From: Heterocephalus glaber | Taxonomy: Eukaryota; Chordata; Mammalia; Rodentia; Bathyergidae | Direction: 5' to 3' | Length of the DNA: 64,000 nucleotides | Assembly (NCBI RefSeq): GCF_000247695.1 | Contig: NW_004624734.1 | Span: 31,576,295 to 31,640,294 of the forward strand | Part shown: positions 28,029 to 40,118 of the stretch, piece after piece | Layout of the letters: each line of letters starts with the position of its first letter | How positions within the stretch are numbered: the stretch's first letter is position 1 | Position numbers and translations under genes: made by a program | Notes under the pieces: model-generated | The model's input: only the letters and a program-made list of their open reading frames with translations | The model's database searches: none | Told to the model about the DNA's origin: nothing

Positions 28029-28111
28029 GGGCCAGGGACTTAGCTCAGTGGTGCCACCACCTGCCTTGCAAGCACAAGGTCCTGAGTTCGATCCCTGGTA
28101 TCAAAAGAAAA
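28029..28111 (+). mobile_element. ID SINE
   Basis: gggccagggacttagctc through gttcgatccctggtatc. Flanking aattattata on both sides. Confidence 0.8.
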
Positions 28112-28141
28112 TTTTAAAAATAGCAATTATTATAAATCAGA

Positions 28142-28227
28142 GCCGGGGATTTAGCTCAGTGGCCCTGTGCCTGCCTCACAAATGCAAGGTCCTGAGTTCA
28201 ATACCCAGTACTGCAAATAAAAAAACA
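28142..28227 (+). mobile_element. ID SINE
   Basis: gccggggatttagctcagtg through ttcaatacccagtac, 31 bases after the preceding ID in the same orientation. Confidence 0.8.
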
Positions 28228-28724
28228 ATTTATAAATCGACAATTTATAATTAAATATACTTATAAGGTATAAAATGATGTTATAATTTATAAATACAAT
28301 CTGGAATAATTAAACCAAACCAATTAACACATCCATTATCTCAAATATTTGGGGTTTTTGCGGCAAAAATATTTGAAATTTACTTATCAGGTTTGAAATA
28401 TATGCTACTATCAACTATATTCACTACAATTCCTTTTCAAAAAAAACCTTCAAGTGCTGATCGAACAGGGTTTACCTGTATTATTGAGATAGAACTAACA
28501 ACATAACAATGCAGACATTACATTTCAGATATTAATTCATTTATTCTACTGATATTTAATAAGTATTCTCTATGTTCAGGCTCTAGGGCAGATATTTGAG
28601 ATACAGTGGTAATCAAGATGCAGAAGCTGCCCTCACAGAGTTTAGAAGGATCTCATGTGTTAATCTTCAGACAAATAATTTCAGCCTTTTCTATTTAAAA
28701 AGTGGATCTATGGACTAAATGATT

Positions 28725-28814
28725 TTTTTTTTTTTTTTGCGGTGCCAGGGATCGAACTCAGGACCTTGTGCTTGTGAGGCGGATGCAGTGCCACTGAGCT
28801 AAAATCCCCAGCCC
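28725..28814 (-). mobile_element. ID SINE
   Basis: Poly(T), ggtgccagggatcgaactca, ending taaaatccccagccc. Flanks tatggactaaatgatt and tatgaactaaatgatt are a duplication with one mismatch. Confidence 0.85.
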
Positions 28815-29082
28815 TATGAACTAAATGATTAATTAAAAGTTCAAGCATCAGCCACAGATGCAGCATGAAACTCTAGGCCTGAGTATTATCAATACCTTCC
28901 TATAAAAAATTCTAAAACTTATACTGGTCAAGTAACTGAAAGTCATTTTGAAAGGAACTGCATACTGATCACTGAAAGAAGACAAGGCTCCTCAGTGAAC
29001 AGAAAGGGATTTATAACAACTCATTTATTAGCAATCAAGAGAAATAAAGCCTTGCTTAACAGGAACTTAGCCCTGTATATCT

Positions 29083-29157
29083 TTCGTTTTGTTTTGTTTT
29101 TCGGTACTGGGGATTGAACTCAGGACCTTGCACTTGCAAGGCAGGTGCCCTGTGTAC
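29083..29157 (-). mobile_element. ID SINE, truncated
   Basis: cggtactggggattgaactc through acttgcaaggcaggtgcc. Confidence 0.65.
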
Positions 29158-30310
29158 CTTTTAATACAGGTTTTACGGAGTCCTCCTGTTCCTACAACTA
29201 GGTTGTTAAATGAATTGGTTGCTAAATGAAGACTTGTATATAGTATGTACAATATTCAGAACAAAGAAATGGTCAAAGGAAACTCCAACTCAATGACTTT
29301 GCTTTTATTTGTATAACTCTTACATGCAGTACTGTAATGTATAACAACAGAACATAAAACTACAGCACTATACTGTACAGTCAGCACAAATGATAGTACT
29401 GTACTGTAGAAATGGCCACAAGGCTGCACTGCTGCTCACATTCCTGCGTCATAAGTCTGAATTCGGGTTTAAGAACTGAACAGCGAGTTGCAAGTCTGAA
29501 CAGCGTGCCTCAGTCGTCAGTCCACAGAATTGTTAAACACTTTATGTCATTAAACAAGGAATATCTGTGGTATATAATGAAGAATCAATGGCCTTCAGGA
29601 AGGATACAGGGAGAAGCAGTTCCTTTGAACTAACCCTTAAGTCAGTCTGATTTTAAAATTTTCCTCTGATAGCCTGACAGCTGACATTTAGGTAAAACTG
29701 AGAGAGTTGTAGCCCAGGTAAATGGAATTCGCAGGCATGGAAAGGTCCAGGTTGGAAAAGGAAGAGTGCACCGGTGCTGAGCTGACAACTGACAAATGTC
29801 CCTTCAGGTCTGAAGCTGTGCTCAGTGATAAAGAACTAGATAGCTACTACTGGTGATACGAGAGATGGAAGTGCAAGAATCTGAATCATAGTTGAACACA
29901 GCCACTTTGCTCACTCCTACTCTGCCAAAGGCTGCCACGTGGCTTGTCATGCATGCTCCACATGCCTACTCGACACTAAACGCTTATCTGTCAAATAAAA
30001 TAAGCATGGCTGGTTACGTTTAAGTTATATATTATTTTATATATTAAAGCTCTATCATATATTTCTACAAACATGCTTGGACCTTATGGGAAAACATTTT
30101 CAAATTAAATGAATAAGGGAATGTTAAATTTATCAAGAAGACTGACTTAGAATTAAGATATTTACCCTGTACAGTTTTTTACTCCTGCTTTTGATCTTTA
30201 GTTTGGGAAAATAATTCAGTTGAAAAATGTGACGTAAGAGACTGTGAGGGCCAGCAGACCACAAAGGAACTAGACACATGTCTGGATAAGCTGGGGAGGG
30301 TCAGACTTAC

Positions 30311-30445
30311 CTTACTGAGTCCTAAGTACGTCACCATGGACATAACTGGTGCTGCTAATGCGAAGACCAGCAAGTGCTTTCTGATTCGATTCCGCTCCAG
30401 GCCAGCATGCATCAGGAAAGAAACTAGCCCAAAAGCTGCCGGGGC
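30311..30445 (-). CDS. SLC39A9: SLC39A9 coding exon 6
   Basis: 135 bases, 45 codons in phase 0 ([12 protein letters not shown], ending T-Y-L-G-L-S-K; residues 187-231). It completes TM5 and its Pro kink, the short basic loop E-R-N-R-I-R-K-H and TM6 ([14 protein letters not shown]). The acceptor is TTTCCAG above 30445 and the donor GTAAGT at 30310-30305, a consensus match. Confidence 0.97.
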
Positions 30446-30914
30446 CTGGAAATGAATAGTTAACCCTTATTATCACTCTACAAGTACGGTTTGCTTCTAC
30501 ATCAAGAAGTAATAGCATTTCACTATGAAGTCTCATACCAAAACCCAGACATAGCATGAAGTCTGAGCTCCACCATTTAGAAATTAATGTTCTAAACTAA
30601 GAAGAGATCCATCTTACCTAAGTGAATGTTTCTTACATGGTAGGAAACAGAAACAGTCAAGAAAAGAAAAATACTTATGAACAAAATTCCACAAAATGTA
30701 GAAATCTACAGAGAAGTTAACAGCTTGTATATATGACCACAAAAAATAAAGCCTCTCAGTAAGAGTTTAAGAAAATAGTAGCAAAAAATAACTATGAACA
30801 ATTTATGTAATTCTCCAAAACGAATGGGGAAAACAAAATTCCTATTTCAGAAAAACATTAAAGACCAAGAGAGATTTTAATCATGAATATATTCAATATT
30901 ACATCTTGGCTTAC

Positions 30915-31000
30915 CTTATGGAGCATTATTGCCACAAACACAATTAATTGGACACTAGTCTGTGATGTAGAAGCTGCTGCTCCCAAAGCAACGCCATCAG
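30915..31000 (-). CDS. SLC39A9: SLC39A9 coding exon 5 (TM4-TM5 zinc site)
   Basis: 86 bases: the last two of Ala, then 28 codons [13 protein letters not shown] and [12 protein letters not shown] (residues 158-186). The acceptor is TTTAG above 31000 and the donor GTAAGC at 30914-30909. It supplies D159 of H-x-x-x-D in TM4 and H185 of the H-K-x-P motif in TM5, which are the family's intramembrane zinc ligands. Both are preserved. The exon lies only 469 bases from exon 6. Confidence 0.96.
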
Positions 31001-31074
31001 CTAAATTTGGAAACAAGGGGACATAAAATGCTTAAACAACAATAGCTATGTAGTGGCTGTGGGGGCAGGCAGGG

Positions 31075-31260
31075 TGCCTTAGAGTCTGGTAGAGCTGGAT
31101 TTGACTCTGAGAAGGTTACTTAATCTTTCTGAACTTCAGTCTTCACATCTGTAAAATGGGTTCAATAAAGCATATATATCTCGGGGTTTTCATGAGGAAG
31201 AGATGGCAGAAGATTATGTAAAGAGCTTAGTACCGGGCCCAGAGTATTCAGTATGCTATT
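31075..31260 (-). repeat. MIR remnant, antisense
   Basis: aaggttacttaatctttctg, cacatctgtaaaatgggttc and aagagcttagtaccgggccc are reverse MIR. Confidence 0.7.
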
Positions 31261-31671
31261 TATTTTTATTTTTGTTAATGGAAAAAGTATGAAGCTCAAA
31301 AATCCACTGATTAAATAATCAAAACTGTAATAATAGAAATGCCAAAGAATTTCAAAGGAAGCATTTCTTCATCTTACAGATACAGACACTAGGTCTTCAC
31401 CCTTGTGATTTACCCTTAAGGAGTACACTGGCCAAGTGAGGGAATTTTATTAGGAAGGCATGTCATACCAGAAACATCTGGATAACACTGTGCCACCTAT
31501 CACATGACCTCCTTTGTTAAGAGGTCTGGGTTTCAGTTCTTAAGTCTGTCCTGTCAGCAACACTGAGACTTCATTCCACCTCCCTCATGTCACTGAGACT
31601 GTGGTTACACACGGCGCACCAGGGGTATTCAGTACAAAAGTGCCAGGGATCTTTTCCAGATGAGTCCTAAG

Positions 31672-31850
31672 GCAAAGGTCAGTAAACTTCCACTAAACAG
31701 CCAGGCCCAGGAAATACTTTAGGCTTTGTGGGTCATTTGGCCTCTTGTAACTAGTCAGTTGTTATGAAAAAGCAGCCACAGATAATACATACACATGTGG
31801 GCATTGGTGTGTTCATTCTCGGCTCACAAACCTAACACAGATACTAAGCG
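31672..31850 (-). mobile_element. Non-autonomous hAT-type element, opposite orientation
   Basis: ggtcagtaaacttccact, atactttaggctttgtgggt and gaaaaagcagccacagataa match the reverse of the family seen at 46,643-46,863. The right part is degraded. Confidence 0.55.
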
Positions 31851-31968
31851 TCCTTCTCCGAAGGCCAGCCCAAACTATTCAGTACAGATGGATGGTCTCA
31901 GTAAACAAACACCTCCCTGAGTGACAGGAAGAAAGGAAGAAAGGGGTCCCACTGCAATCCAACCCTAC

Positions 31969-32037
31969 CTGCAGCATGGACCACCAGACCCAGTGTGGTA
32001 GTGATTTTGGAACTGCTAGGCCTTGCTGTTTCTGGAT
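31969..32037 (-). CDS. SLC39A9: SLC39A9 coding exon 4
   Basis: 69 bases: the last two of Asp, 22 codons (P-E-T-A-R-P-S-S-S-K-I-T-T-T-L-G-L-V-V-H-A-A) and the first base of the next Ala. The acceptor is CTGCAG above 32037 and the donor GTAGGG at 31968-31963. It covers residues 135-157: the Ser-rich cytosolic linker and the first part of TM4, including H155 of the H-x-x-x-D zinc-site motif whose Asp is in the next exon. The exon is too short to be seen as an open frame. Confidence 0.95.
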
Positions 32038-32121
32038 CTGCAGGGAGAATGAAAAAGAAAGTATATGTGAGATGGGAAACTGAATGAATGTGGAGGTAGA
32101 TGAAGATGAAGTTTTTAAATG

Positions 32122-32274
32122 TTTTTTGTTTGTTTTTTGTGACAGGGTCTCCCTATGTAGTTCAGGCTGGCCTTGAACTCACTATGCAGTCCAGGCTGGC
32201 CTCGAACTCACAGCGATCCTCCTGCCTTAGCCTCCCAAGTGCTGGGATTATAGGCATCCTCCACCATGCCTAGC
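32122..32274 (-). mobile_element. B1 SINE with internal duplication
   Basis: gtgacagggtctccctatgt, then the unit caggctggcct..gaactcac occurs twice, as in quasi-dimeric B1 forms; ends caccatgcctagct. Confidence 0.75.
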
Positions 32275-32945
32275 TAGATGAAGGTTTTGAAATCTCTTAA
32301 AGTAGGAGGTGATTTTTCCCTCACTATTGTTTTTTCTTTTTGCTTCAAACACTTAATAGTTTCCCCTATCCTGAAGAGGTGGGTAGAAGGGACTTTTCCT
32401 TTGACTCAGGTTTCTCTTGATCAACAAACCCCTGAAATGTGTGACCTTCAACTGCTTCACTTCCTCACACTCCTTAACTCTCCATACCCTGTGGAAGGTG
32501 CTCAACTATGGTCTCTGATTGCTTCTTCCCAGACCCATGTGAGGTGTGATTGAAAACTATGGTGAATATTTAAATTATTTTTAAAAATTATAATAAAATA
32601 CACATTGCCACTAATCTTCAAAATACTCCCCCCTGGTTTGAACACATTTCTCCCATCATTCTGGCTACTTTCAGAAACAGTTCTAGAAGTCCCTTTTCAT
32701 CAGTATCTTTAGCTGCACTATTCTGGCTGCCTTAATGTCCTGAATCGATTCAAAATGTTTGCCTTTCATGGTCATTTTGACATTGGGGAAGAACCTTTTA
32801 AAAAGAACCTTTTTCAAACAATGCCAGGGAATAAGGTGAATGGGGATACAATGTTAATGTTATTATGAGCCTGCCTTTCCATTAGATAGCACTTGGTGGC
32901 AGCAGTCACTGTATCTTTGATTACATTTCATAAAGACACTCATGA

Positions 32946-33031
32946 GGGACCGGGGATTTAGCTCAGTGGTTCTGGTGCCTGCCTTGCAAGCGCAGGGACC
33001 CGAGTTCAATCCTTGGTACAAAAAATTAAAA
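32946..33031 (+). mobile_element. ID SINE
   Basis: gaccggggatttagctcagt through gttcaatccttggtac. Perfect 14-bp duplications aaagacactcatga at 32,932-32,945 and 33,032-33,045. Confidence 0.9.
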
Positions 33032-33714
33032 AAAGACACTCATGAAAGAGGATCTCCAGAACTGCTTCAGAAAGTGGCAAGAAAAATGAGATGAAGTGCA
33101 TCCAAAGCTAGGGAGAGTATTTTGAGGGGGATGAATGGCAATGTGTCTTTTACTGTAACAAATTTTTAAAATTGAAATAATCACCACATATTTCGATTCC
33201 ACTTCATAATTGTCATTGTTTACTCTTTTATCTTCGCCAGCCTCCTAGAACTTGATCTTCATTCTAACATCTGTCACATTTACCTTTCTTCATTTTACTG
33301 TCACCATCCTAACTCAAACCTAAATTTGTAATAGGCTCCCACTGGTTTTCCCTTCTCATCTCCCCCAACTGAATTCATCTCACACAGTTATGGCAGAGTC
33401 ACCTTTTGAAAATACCACATACGTACGTGTTATATCCATTAACTAGTTAAAAATCTGCTGCTTTTCAAACTGTCTAAACTGTTCCACTAGGTAGGCTCTT
33501 GTTGTTATCAATTGGTGTCACAGTATTTCTCACTATTTAGATCAGTTAAATCAGTTTAACACTCTCTAACAAAACATTCTTATCCCTCCTCCACTAAATT
33601 TCCACACCCTTAATTCTTGATGTGTACTAAATCTTTTAGTTAGTTGGCTAACCCAAAAACCTAGACATTGTTTGAAGTCTAATTTTAAGATCACTTTCAT
33701 CAAGAAAGGATAAA

Positions 33715-33937
33715 AAGGGGCTAGGGATTTAGTTCAGTTGTTCCGGCACCTGCCTTGCAAGTGCAAGGTCCCGAGTTCGATCCCCAGGACCAAAAAAAAA
33801 AACCAGATGTGGTGGCACACACTTGTAATTCTAGCACTCAGAAAGCTGAGGCAGGAGGATTGTCATGAGTTTGAGGCCAGTATGAACTACATAGTGAGAC
33901 CCTATCTCAAAAAATGAAAAACAAACAAAATAAAACA
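33715..33937 (+). mobile_element. Composite ID-B1 SINE
   Basis: An ID part (ggggctagggatttagttca through cgatccccaggacc), an A-run, then a B1 part (gatgtggtggcacacac through gagaccctatctc). A single pair of flanks aaaggataaa (33,705-33,714 and 33,938-33,947) surrounds both, so they probably moved as one unit. Confidence 0.7.
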
Positions 33938-34719
33938 AAAGGATAAAGGATTAATTCTAGGTCAAAAACAACTATTCCCTGGCTTTGACCTAAGATTCTA
34001 GGCACCCTGGATCCACATGCTACTTCAGAGGTTCTTCTGTATCACATGAAGACACAGAAAGGCATTCACTTAAATGTCTTATGCCACCACACTAACTGTA
34101 ACTGATAAAGGAGACACTCTATTACTTTCCTTCTTTTTTAGCATGTCTCACAGAATGTGGAACAGTATTGGGAATCCCACAGCTGTTTAGTAAGTTTTTA
34201 CTGGAAGATGAAAAAAAGTCTTTATCTGTGTCACATAAAGATGCTACTAGAATTACAGGAAACATACAAGCAGGGAAATAATGTCTAAACAATATATTGT
34301 TGAAAGATAGGGACATCAAAGTGCCAGATGAAATGACAGGTGAACATTGTCAAATACATGTCAAGAGCTTGAATCTTGAGCCTAGCAGACAGAAAGAAGG
34401 GTTTACTGGAAGTATATAAGTAAAGTAACATGTTACTTTCTGCTAATAAATTCTGTCATCCTTTAAAAACATTGCAAGGAATGAAAGCTAGGGCTACTAA
34501 TCACTGAGATAACAACTATTTTAACAGTCAATATGGGAAGAATAGTCAGTAACTCCACATGACAAGCTTGCTTTGGCTTTTATATATAACATAGCCGTAT
34601 GGCATAGTTATAAGCAGCATCTTAGATAAAAATTAGAGGCCTTAAAATTAAAACATAGTTTTTATAAATCTATAGGAAAAGATTATTTTAGCAAAAATTT
34701 AATAAATACATTTTACTTT

Positions 34720-34776
34720 TTTCCCTCAGTATTGGAGATTCAACCCAGGGCCTTCATACTGAGCTAGAATCCAGCC
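34720..34776 (-). mobile_element. ID SINE, degraded
   Basis: agtattggagattcaaccca through gagctagaatccagccct. Confidence 0.5.
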
Positions 34777-34782
34777 CTCTTT

Positions 34783-35090
34783 TCTTTTTTAATATTTTAA
34801 TTTGAAGACAGTGCCTCACTGACAGGTGTGCTGGCACATACCTGTAATCTCAGCACTTAGGAGGCTGAGGCAGGAGGATCGCTGCAAGTTCGAGGCTAGC
34901 CTGGGCTACACAGTGAGTTCAAGGCCAGCCTGAACTATACAGGGAGACCCTGTCTCAAAAAACTGGAAAAAAAAAAGAAAAGAAAAGAAAAAAAAAAAGC
35001 AGTGCCTCACTAAGTTGCCTAGGATGGGCTTGAACCTGCGATCCTCCCAAAGTGCTGGGATGACAGGCATGTGCCACCATGCCTGGCTAC
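34783..35090. mobile_element. B1 inserted into an older B1
   Basis: Outer B1 is reverse (gcctcactaagttgcctagg through accatgcctggc). An inner forward B1 (34,821-34,999: gtgctggcacatacctgtaa through accctgtctc) is flanked by cagtgcctcact at 34,809-34,820 and 35,000-35,011. Confidence 0.8.
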
Positions 35091-35201
35091 TAATATTTAA
35101 TAACATATAAAACTCTGCAGAGAATATGTAAAACCATGTCATCAGACACATGAAAGCTGGCAAAAACAGTGACCCAGAGATAAAACAGAAGAATAAAGAT
35201 A

Positions 35202-35399
35202 TACAGTGGATCCTTGACTTACAAACTTGATGGATTACCAAGGCCTGTTTGTAACTCAAGTTGGTTGTAAGTCAATACAGCTGAGATCTGGATGTTTACC
35301 TGTGTATACACTATAGATAACAAGAGCCAGATGAATCTTCCATTAACCTAATTAACCCAACTTGTTCGTATGTCAGGACAGTCATAAGAGTCCATTGTA
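35202..35399. mobile_element. Tigger-like MITE (TA-flanked)
   Basis: Left end tacagtggatccttgactta and right end reversed tacaatggactcttatgac form imperfect inverted repeats with terminal TA, the pattern of pogo/Tigger elements. The 198-bp interior has no coding capacity. Confidence 0.45.
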
Positions 35400-36429
35400 C
35401 ATGCTACATTTAATTCTTTGTATAGAATTACAGGGCACTATTGGCCTATATAGTATATTTAAAAATTTTTTAAAATTATTTTGGTCCCAAATAACATAAA
35501 CTCAGGACTCTGGGTAACTTTATTTAGGCCCAGGTTAGGTGTCCCAAAGTTTCCCAGTAGTCATTTCACAGTTTCCTGTAGAGTTGCTGTCCAACAGACC
35601 TGTTCTTCAGGAGGCCTGTGGTCACCCTAACCCTGGACTATTTCTGCTATCATCTTAATCACTTGGGTTCCAGTCTCTGTCCAATGACCTCAATCAGGAC
35701 TTCAAGTATCACTACCACTTTGAAGGTGCCCGCGGCTTGGCAGGAACCACATGATCTTGCAGAGATCAGATCCATGCCTTCTGAGTAGCCAGACTGGGCT
35801 CCTGGACCTCTTTGGTGTAGAGGACTGTCCTTTCTCCAAGGCATACAGACATTTCTTCCCCAGCCCCACCTGGGTGCCAGCACAACTATCCTGACAGCCT
35901 AGAAGCTGCCAGCACGAACACAGTGAGCTTCCATTTTCCTGATGTCACAGTATCAGCCTAGTGACTTTACACTGAGGTTCTTGCAGTTGCCACCTGCCTT
36001 CTTGGATGCCTGTCTAGTGGTAAGAGCTGCAACCAGAGACAGCTTAGCAGGGCTATAACTCCCAAGTCCACAGTTGCCTCATTCTCCTGGGCTTATAAAG
36101 TTTAGATTAAAACTGACAGGAAGCACAAGAAGAATGTCATAGATGTCACTGTGGGCCATCATGTAATGTAGCCAGAGTCGGTATCATCCAGCAGAGGGTG
36201 CTTCTCATTTGCTATTTAAAATAAAGCACATGAAAAAAACCATTTACTCCTAAATCAATTTTCCACAATCAGACTTTATTTTTTAAATGTCTATGGAAAA
36301 ATATTTTTTAAAGGAGTAATAAACGTAAGATTAAAAACTAGACCAAGGCTGTTTTGTTTTGTTTACACTTAGCACCATGACTTTTTTTAAAGACTGAGCT
36401 ACATCCTCATCCCCATTATGATTTTTTTA

Positions 36430-37160
36430 AACCTTTACTTGGAAATAATTTTAAACCTTCAGAAAAGCTGTAAGAACAATTTAAAAAATATTCATACATC
36501 TTTTCTCTGCCTGACCTAGTACCATTTCACCCTATTTGCTTCATAACTTATATTCATGCTCTTTATAAACATGTCTTCTTTCTGTACCATTTGGTTGCAC
36601 ATATCATAACCCTTTATTCCAAGATATTGCAATGCATTATTTCCTAAGAGAAAGGGTATTATTTTACATAATCAAAGTATAGTTAGACCAGTAAATTTAA
36701 CAGTGATACTTTGCCTATTTTAATTTTTTCAATTGCCCAATTTTGTTGTTTCCAAGAAGGATCTAGTTTAGGATTACATATTGCATTTAGTTGACAATGA
36801 CATTTTGGAAGAATATATTCTCATCCTTGCACCTTTCTGTTGTTTTAGTAAACAATCCTTCCTTTCAGGTTTGTCTGATGTGTCCCTTTACTGCATGCTC
36901 TTGAAGGAATACTACACAGGTGAAGCTTCTCAGGATATCACCTCTAAAGGTACAGAATGTACATCTGCTCACCGGTGGAAATAACTGTGATGATACAATT
37001 GACACTGATTATTACCTCATGGATACTCTGGATTCTGTTCTATTCCTCTAAAGAGTCTTTGTTTCATTTTAATTGCAAACTATTTTTCAGGTAGCTATTC
37101 TCTCCTTTCTAGGGTTCTACCTTCTTTTCAGTGCTGTGACAGCTGTTCTGAATTCTATCC
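36430..37160 (-). mobile_element. Old L1-type fragment, antisense
   Basis: Contains ccaagaaggatctagtttagg, attgcatttagttgacaatg and gtttgtctgatgtgtcc (trimmed examples), which I associate with reverse L1M 3'UTR sequence. Limits are approximate. Confidence 0.4.
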
Positions 37161-37266
37161 TCTAGTTCTTTAGGGCAGAAATACTGAATTTTCTATCAGA
37201 ATTTTAGATGTTTCACAGGGTACTACCTGCTAAAAGTAGTAAAACTAAGAAATTTAGCATGTTTTG

Positions 37267-37365
37267 GGCCAGGGATTTAGCTCAGTGGTTTCGCTGCCTG
37301 CTGCACAAGCACAAGGACCTGAGTTCGATCCCCGATAGCAAAAAAAAAAAAAAAAAAAAGAAAGA
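37267..37365 (+). mobile_element. ID SINE
   Basis: gggccagggatttagctcag, gcctgctgcacaag and gttcgatccccgat plus a long A-tract. Confidence 0.8.
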
Positions 37366-37910
37366 AAGAAATTTACCCTGTTTCAGGTATTGACTCTCTT
37401 CCAGAATTTACCTGCTTTAGGTTACACTCCAGTGTCCTTAGGTTGCAGTTTTTAAAATTTTGTCCAGAATTTATAGTTACTCAAAAGTACAAAACTAGTG
37501 ACATTAATCTGATCATCTAGTAAAAGTCTTGTTGATTTTTTCATTTATGTATCTTCCCCTTGGAACTAATAAGTAAATCAAAATATACTCCCTAGATTTA
37601 CCTTTCATTGATGATCCTTGCTTGAGCCAACCTTTGCTATGAGAGTTGCAAAAATGTTGATTTTCCCAACCCCAGCATCCTTTACACTTTAACCAACTGG
37701 CACTCAGCACCCTACTATAAGCAAGTGCCCTCTTTTCTCCTCCTTTTATCATCTCTTTATCTATCTACCACGCGGATGAGCTCATGGATTCCTATTTTCT
37801 CAGTAGCTTATGCTTATTTTGGTCCTCAAATTGTCCCATGTTTGGCCAGTATAAGCCCCTTCAAGCTTTAATTCCTATGTCCTATGATATGTTCCTATAC
37901 CCTGGTTACC

Positions 37911-37997
37911 TTTTTTTTTTTTGGTACCAGGCATCGAACTCGGGACCTTCCACCTGCAAGGCAGGCGGTGGAACCACTGAGCTAAATCCCCGGCCCT
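37911..37997 (-). mobile_element. ID SINE
   Basis: Poly(T), ggtaccaggcatcgaactcg through ctaaatccccggccc. Confidence 0.85.
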
Positions 37998-38599
37998 CGG
38001 CCACCTTTTTAAAATGAGCACAAATGTTTCAAGCTCACTTGTACCCACCCTGACCCATCCTGGAGTCAGCTGTTTCTCTAAAGAGCACCAATATGTTCAT
38101 GCTACTGGGTTTCTTACTCCTAGATCCTGTTTACAGACAAAGCTAAGAGATATATATACACATTTCAGAACTCATGAATCCAACACCTCTAATTCCAATC
38201 CATCCCTACCGGGGTTCTTTCTTGATTTCCTCCATTCCATATTTGTGCATTCCTTCTTCAACATGGAGTACTCTGGCTCTACCAATATCAACAATTTACT
38301 CATTTGTACAATCCTATGACACATCTGAATAGTTTTAGAGTTAGTTTGCCAATACAATTACAAAAAGTAAAACCTGTTAGAAAGAGTTCAGAATTTGTTT
38401 ATAGTTCTCTCCCAACTCTTCAAGACCACAGGTTTATAGTCAAATATTAAATCCATAAGTTACCTGAATTCATTTTTCAAAAAAAATCATCCAACTGTCT
38501 TATTTATTGAAATACATTTCACCTGTTTCAGTTAGCGCCCACATCTTTGTTGGTTTCATTCTATTTTTGAAGCTGTAGACTATTAATGATTTCAAAGCC

Positions 38600-39340
38600 A
38601 AAAACTATACCCAAAAAGCATGCTCAGGAGTGTCATGCCCTCCTACAACCCTTCTGTTCTCTCATACCCTTTACCCGACTCTGCACAGATAACTAATATC
38701 TTTGTTTTCCAGTTGATCCTCTTTGTGTTTCATTTTTGTAAAAACATGCAAACATATGTATGTTTTCTTTTTCTCCTTCTTTCTAATACAAAACAATATA
38801 TGCTAGGTGGCCGTGACATTTTTGCCTTTTTTCCCCCCTTTTCATTAAAAAAATTCTCTGGAAATCTCTCCTTATCAGTTTACAGATATCTGAGTCTTTC
38901 TTTTATTTTTTACAGCTACACAGTACTCACTCCATCATTTGTGTATGCCACAGTTCATTCAACTGATTGTCACGACTGGACATTTAAGTAATTTCTGTTA
39001 TTTTACAATGATAAGTAACGCAGCATTTAATAATCTTGTGTATATGTATTTTCCTACTGGAAGTGTATTATCAGAGTAAACTAGAAATGGGATTTTGGGG
39101 CAGAAGAGTAAATAACACATGCAATTTTGCTAGATACTGCCAAATTCCTCTCCACAGGTGCTATATCATTTTGCATTTCCACCTGTATATGAGAATGCTT
39201 TACCATAGCTTTACCAACTAAGTGTACTGTCAAATCTAGGAATATCTGCCTGAGGAGTGGGAAATGGTATCTCAATGTAATTTTGATATGCATTCCTTTT
39301 AAGTCAACACTGAAAATCTTTTCATTTGACTAAGGGCTGT
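38600..39340 (-). mobile_element. Old L1-type fragment, antisense
   Basis: Text resembling reverse L1 3' ends (ttcattcaactgattgtcac, gccaaattcctctccacag, ggtatctcaatgtaattttg). Strongly decayed, so family and limits are uncertain. Confidence 0.45.
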
Positions 39341-39657
39341 TTTTATATCTTACTGTTTAAATAATCTACTCGTATCTTTTGCCTGCTTTTCCAGATGTTT
39401 TTGTAAACCAACTATTCTTAACCTGGGGTCCAAAGATAACCTGAGTAGAATCCTGGGGATGTCAATGAAGTTCTAAGTTTTTTTCTGAGCTATTTATACT
39501 AAGCCATAATTGAAATTTAGCATTTTCTTTAATTATGAATGAAGACAATAAACCAAGTAATATTAGAACACTTATTGCCAATAGAAATCAGATAATTTGA
39601 TACTATTTTACAGTTGTAGATATCTTTAAATGATTATTTTCACTTGTCACTACTTTA

Positions 39658-39764
39658 TTTATTTGTTTGTTTATTTATTTATTTCTGGTACCGGGGATCG
39701 AACTCAGGACCTTGCACTTTCGAGGCAGGCACCGGAACCACTGAGCTAAATCCCTGGCCCCTCA
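39658..39764 (-). mobile_element. ID SINE (in hAT fossil)
   Basis: (TTTA)n then ggtaccggggatcgaactca through ctaaatccctggcccc. 11-bp duplications tcactacttta at 39,647-39,657 and 39,765-39,775. Confidence 0.85.
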
Positions 39765-39996
39765 TCACTACTTTAAATGAAGAACTTGGACTTGCCGCCC
39801 CATTGCATGAGTACTGTGTCCTGTCTGCAGATGCCCAGGTGACAGGTGGACAACTACCAAGTAACTCTTTCCTAACAGTCATTCTGCCAGCCCAAGTGGA
39901 AGGCATAAGATCTCCCACTGGGGACCAATATATCTATGTTGCTTTCCAGTATTTACTGTCTGCAAAATTCTTTGCTGATATGTATGAAAAGAGTTA

Positions 39997-40118
39997 TTTA
40001 TCCCAGCACTCGGGAGGCTGAGGCAGGAGGATCGCTACAAGTTTGAGGCTAGCTTGCACTACCTAATGAGTTCAAGGCCACCCTAAACTACATAGTAAAA
40101 CACTGTCTCAACCAACGC
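39997..40118 (+). mobile_element. B1 SINE (in hAT fossil)
   Basis: tcccagcactcgggaggctg through acactgtctc: forward B1, lacking the first bases. Confidence 0.75.

Larger units (their letters stand above)
27751..30310 (-). other. SLC39A9: SLC39A9 intron 6
   Basis: 2.56 kb, GT-AG. It contains ID elements at 27,941, 28,029, 28,142, 28,725 and 29,083. The rest (29,160-30,300) is AT-rich sequence I do not recognise. Confidence 0.85.
30446..31968 (-). other. SLC39A9: SLC39A9 introns 5 and 4 (flanking exon 5)
   Basis: Intron 5 is 30,446-30,914 and intron 4 is 31,001-31,968. Intron 4 carries an antisense MIR (31,075-31,260) and a hAT-type fragment (31,672-31,850). Confidence 0.8.
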
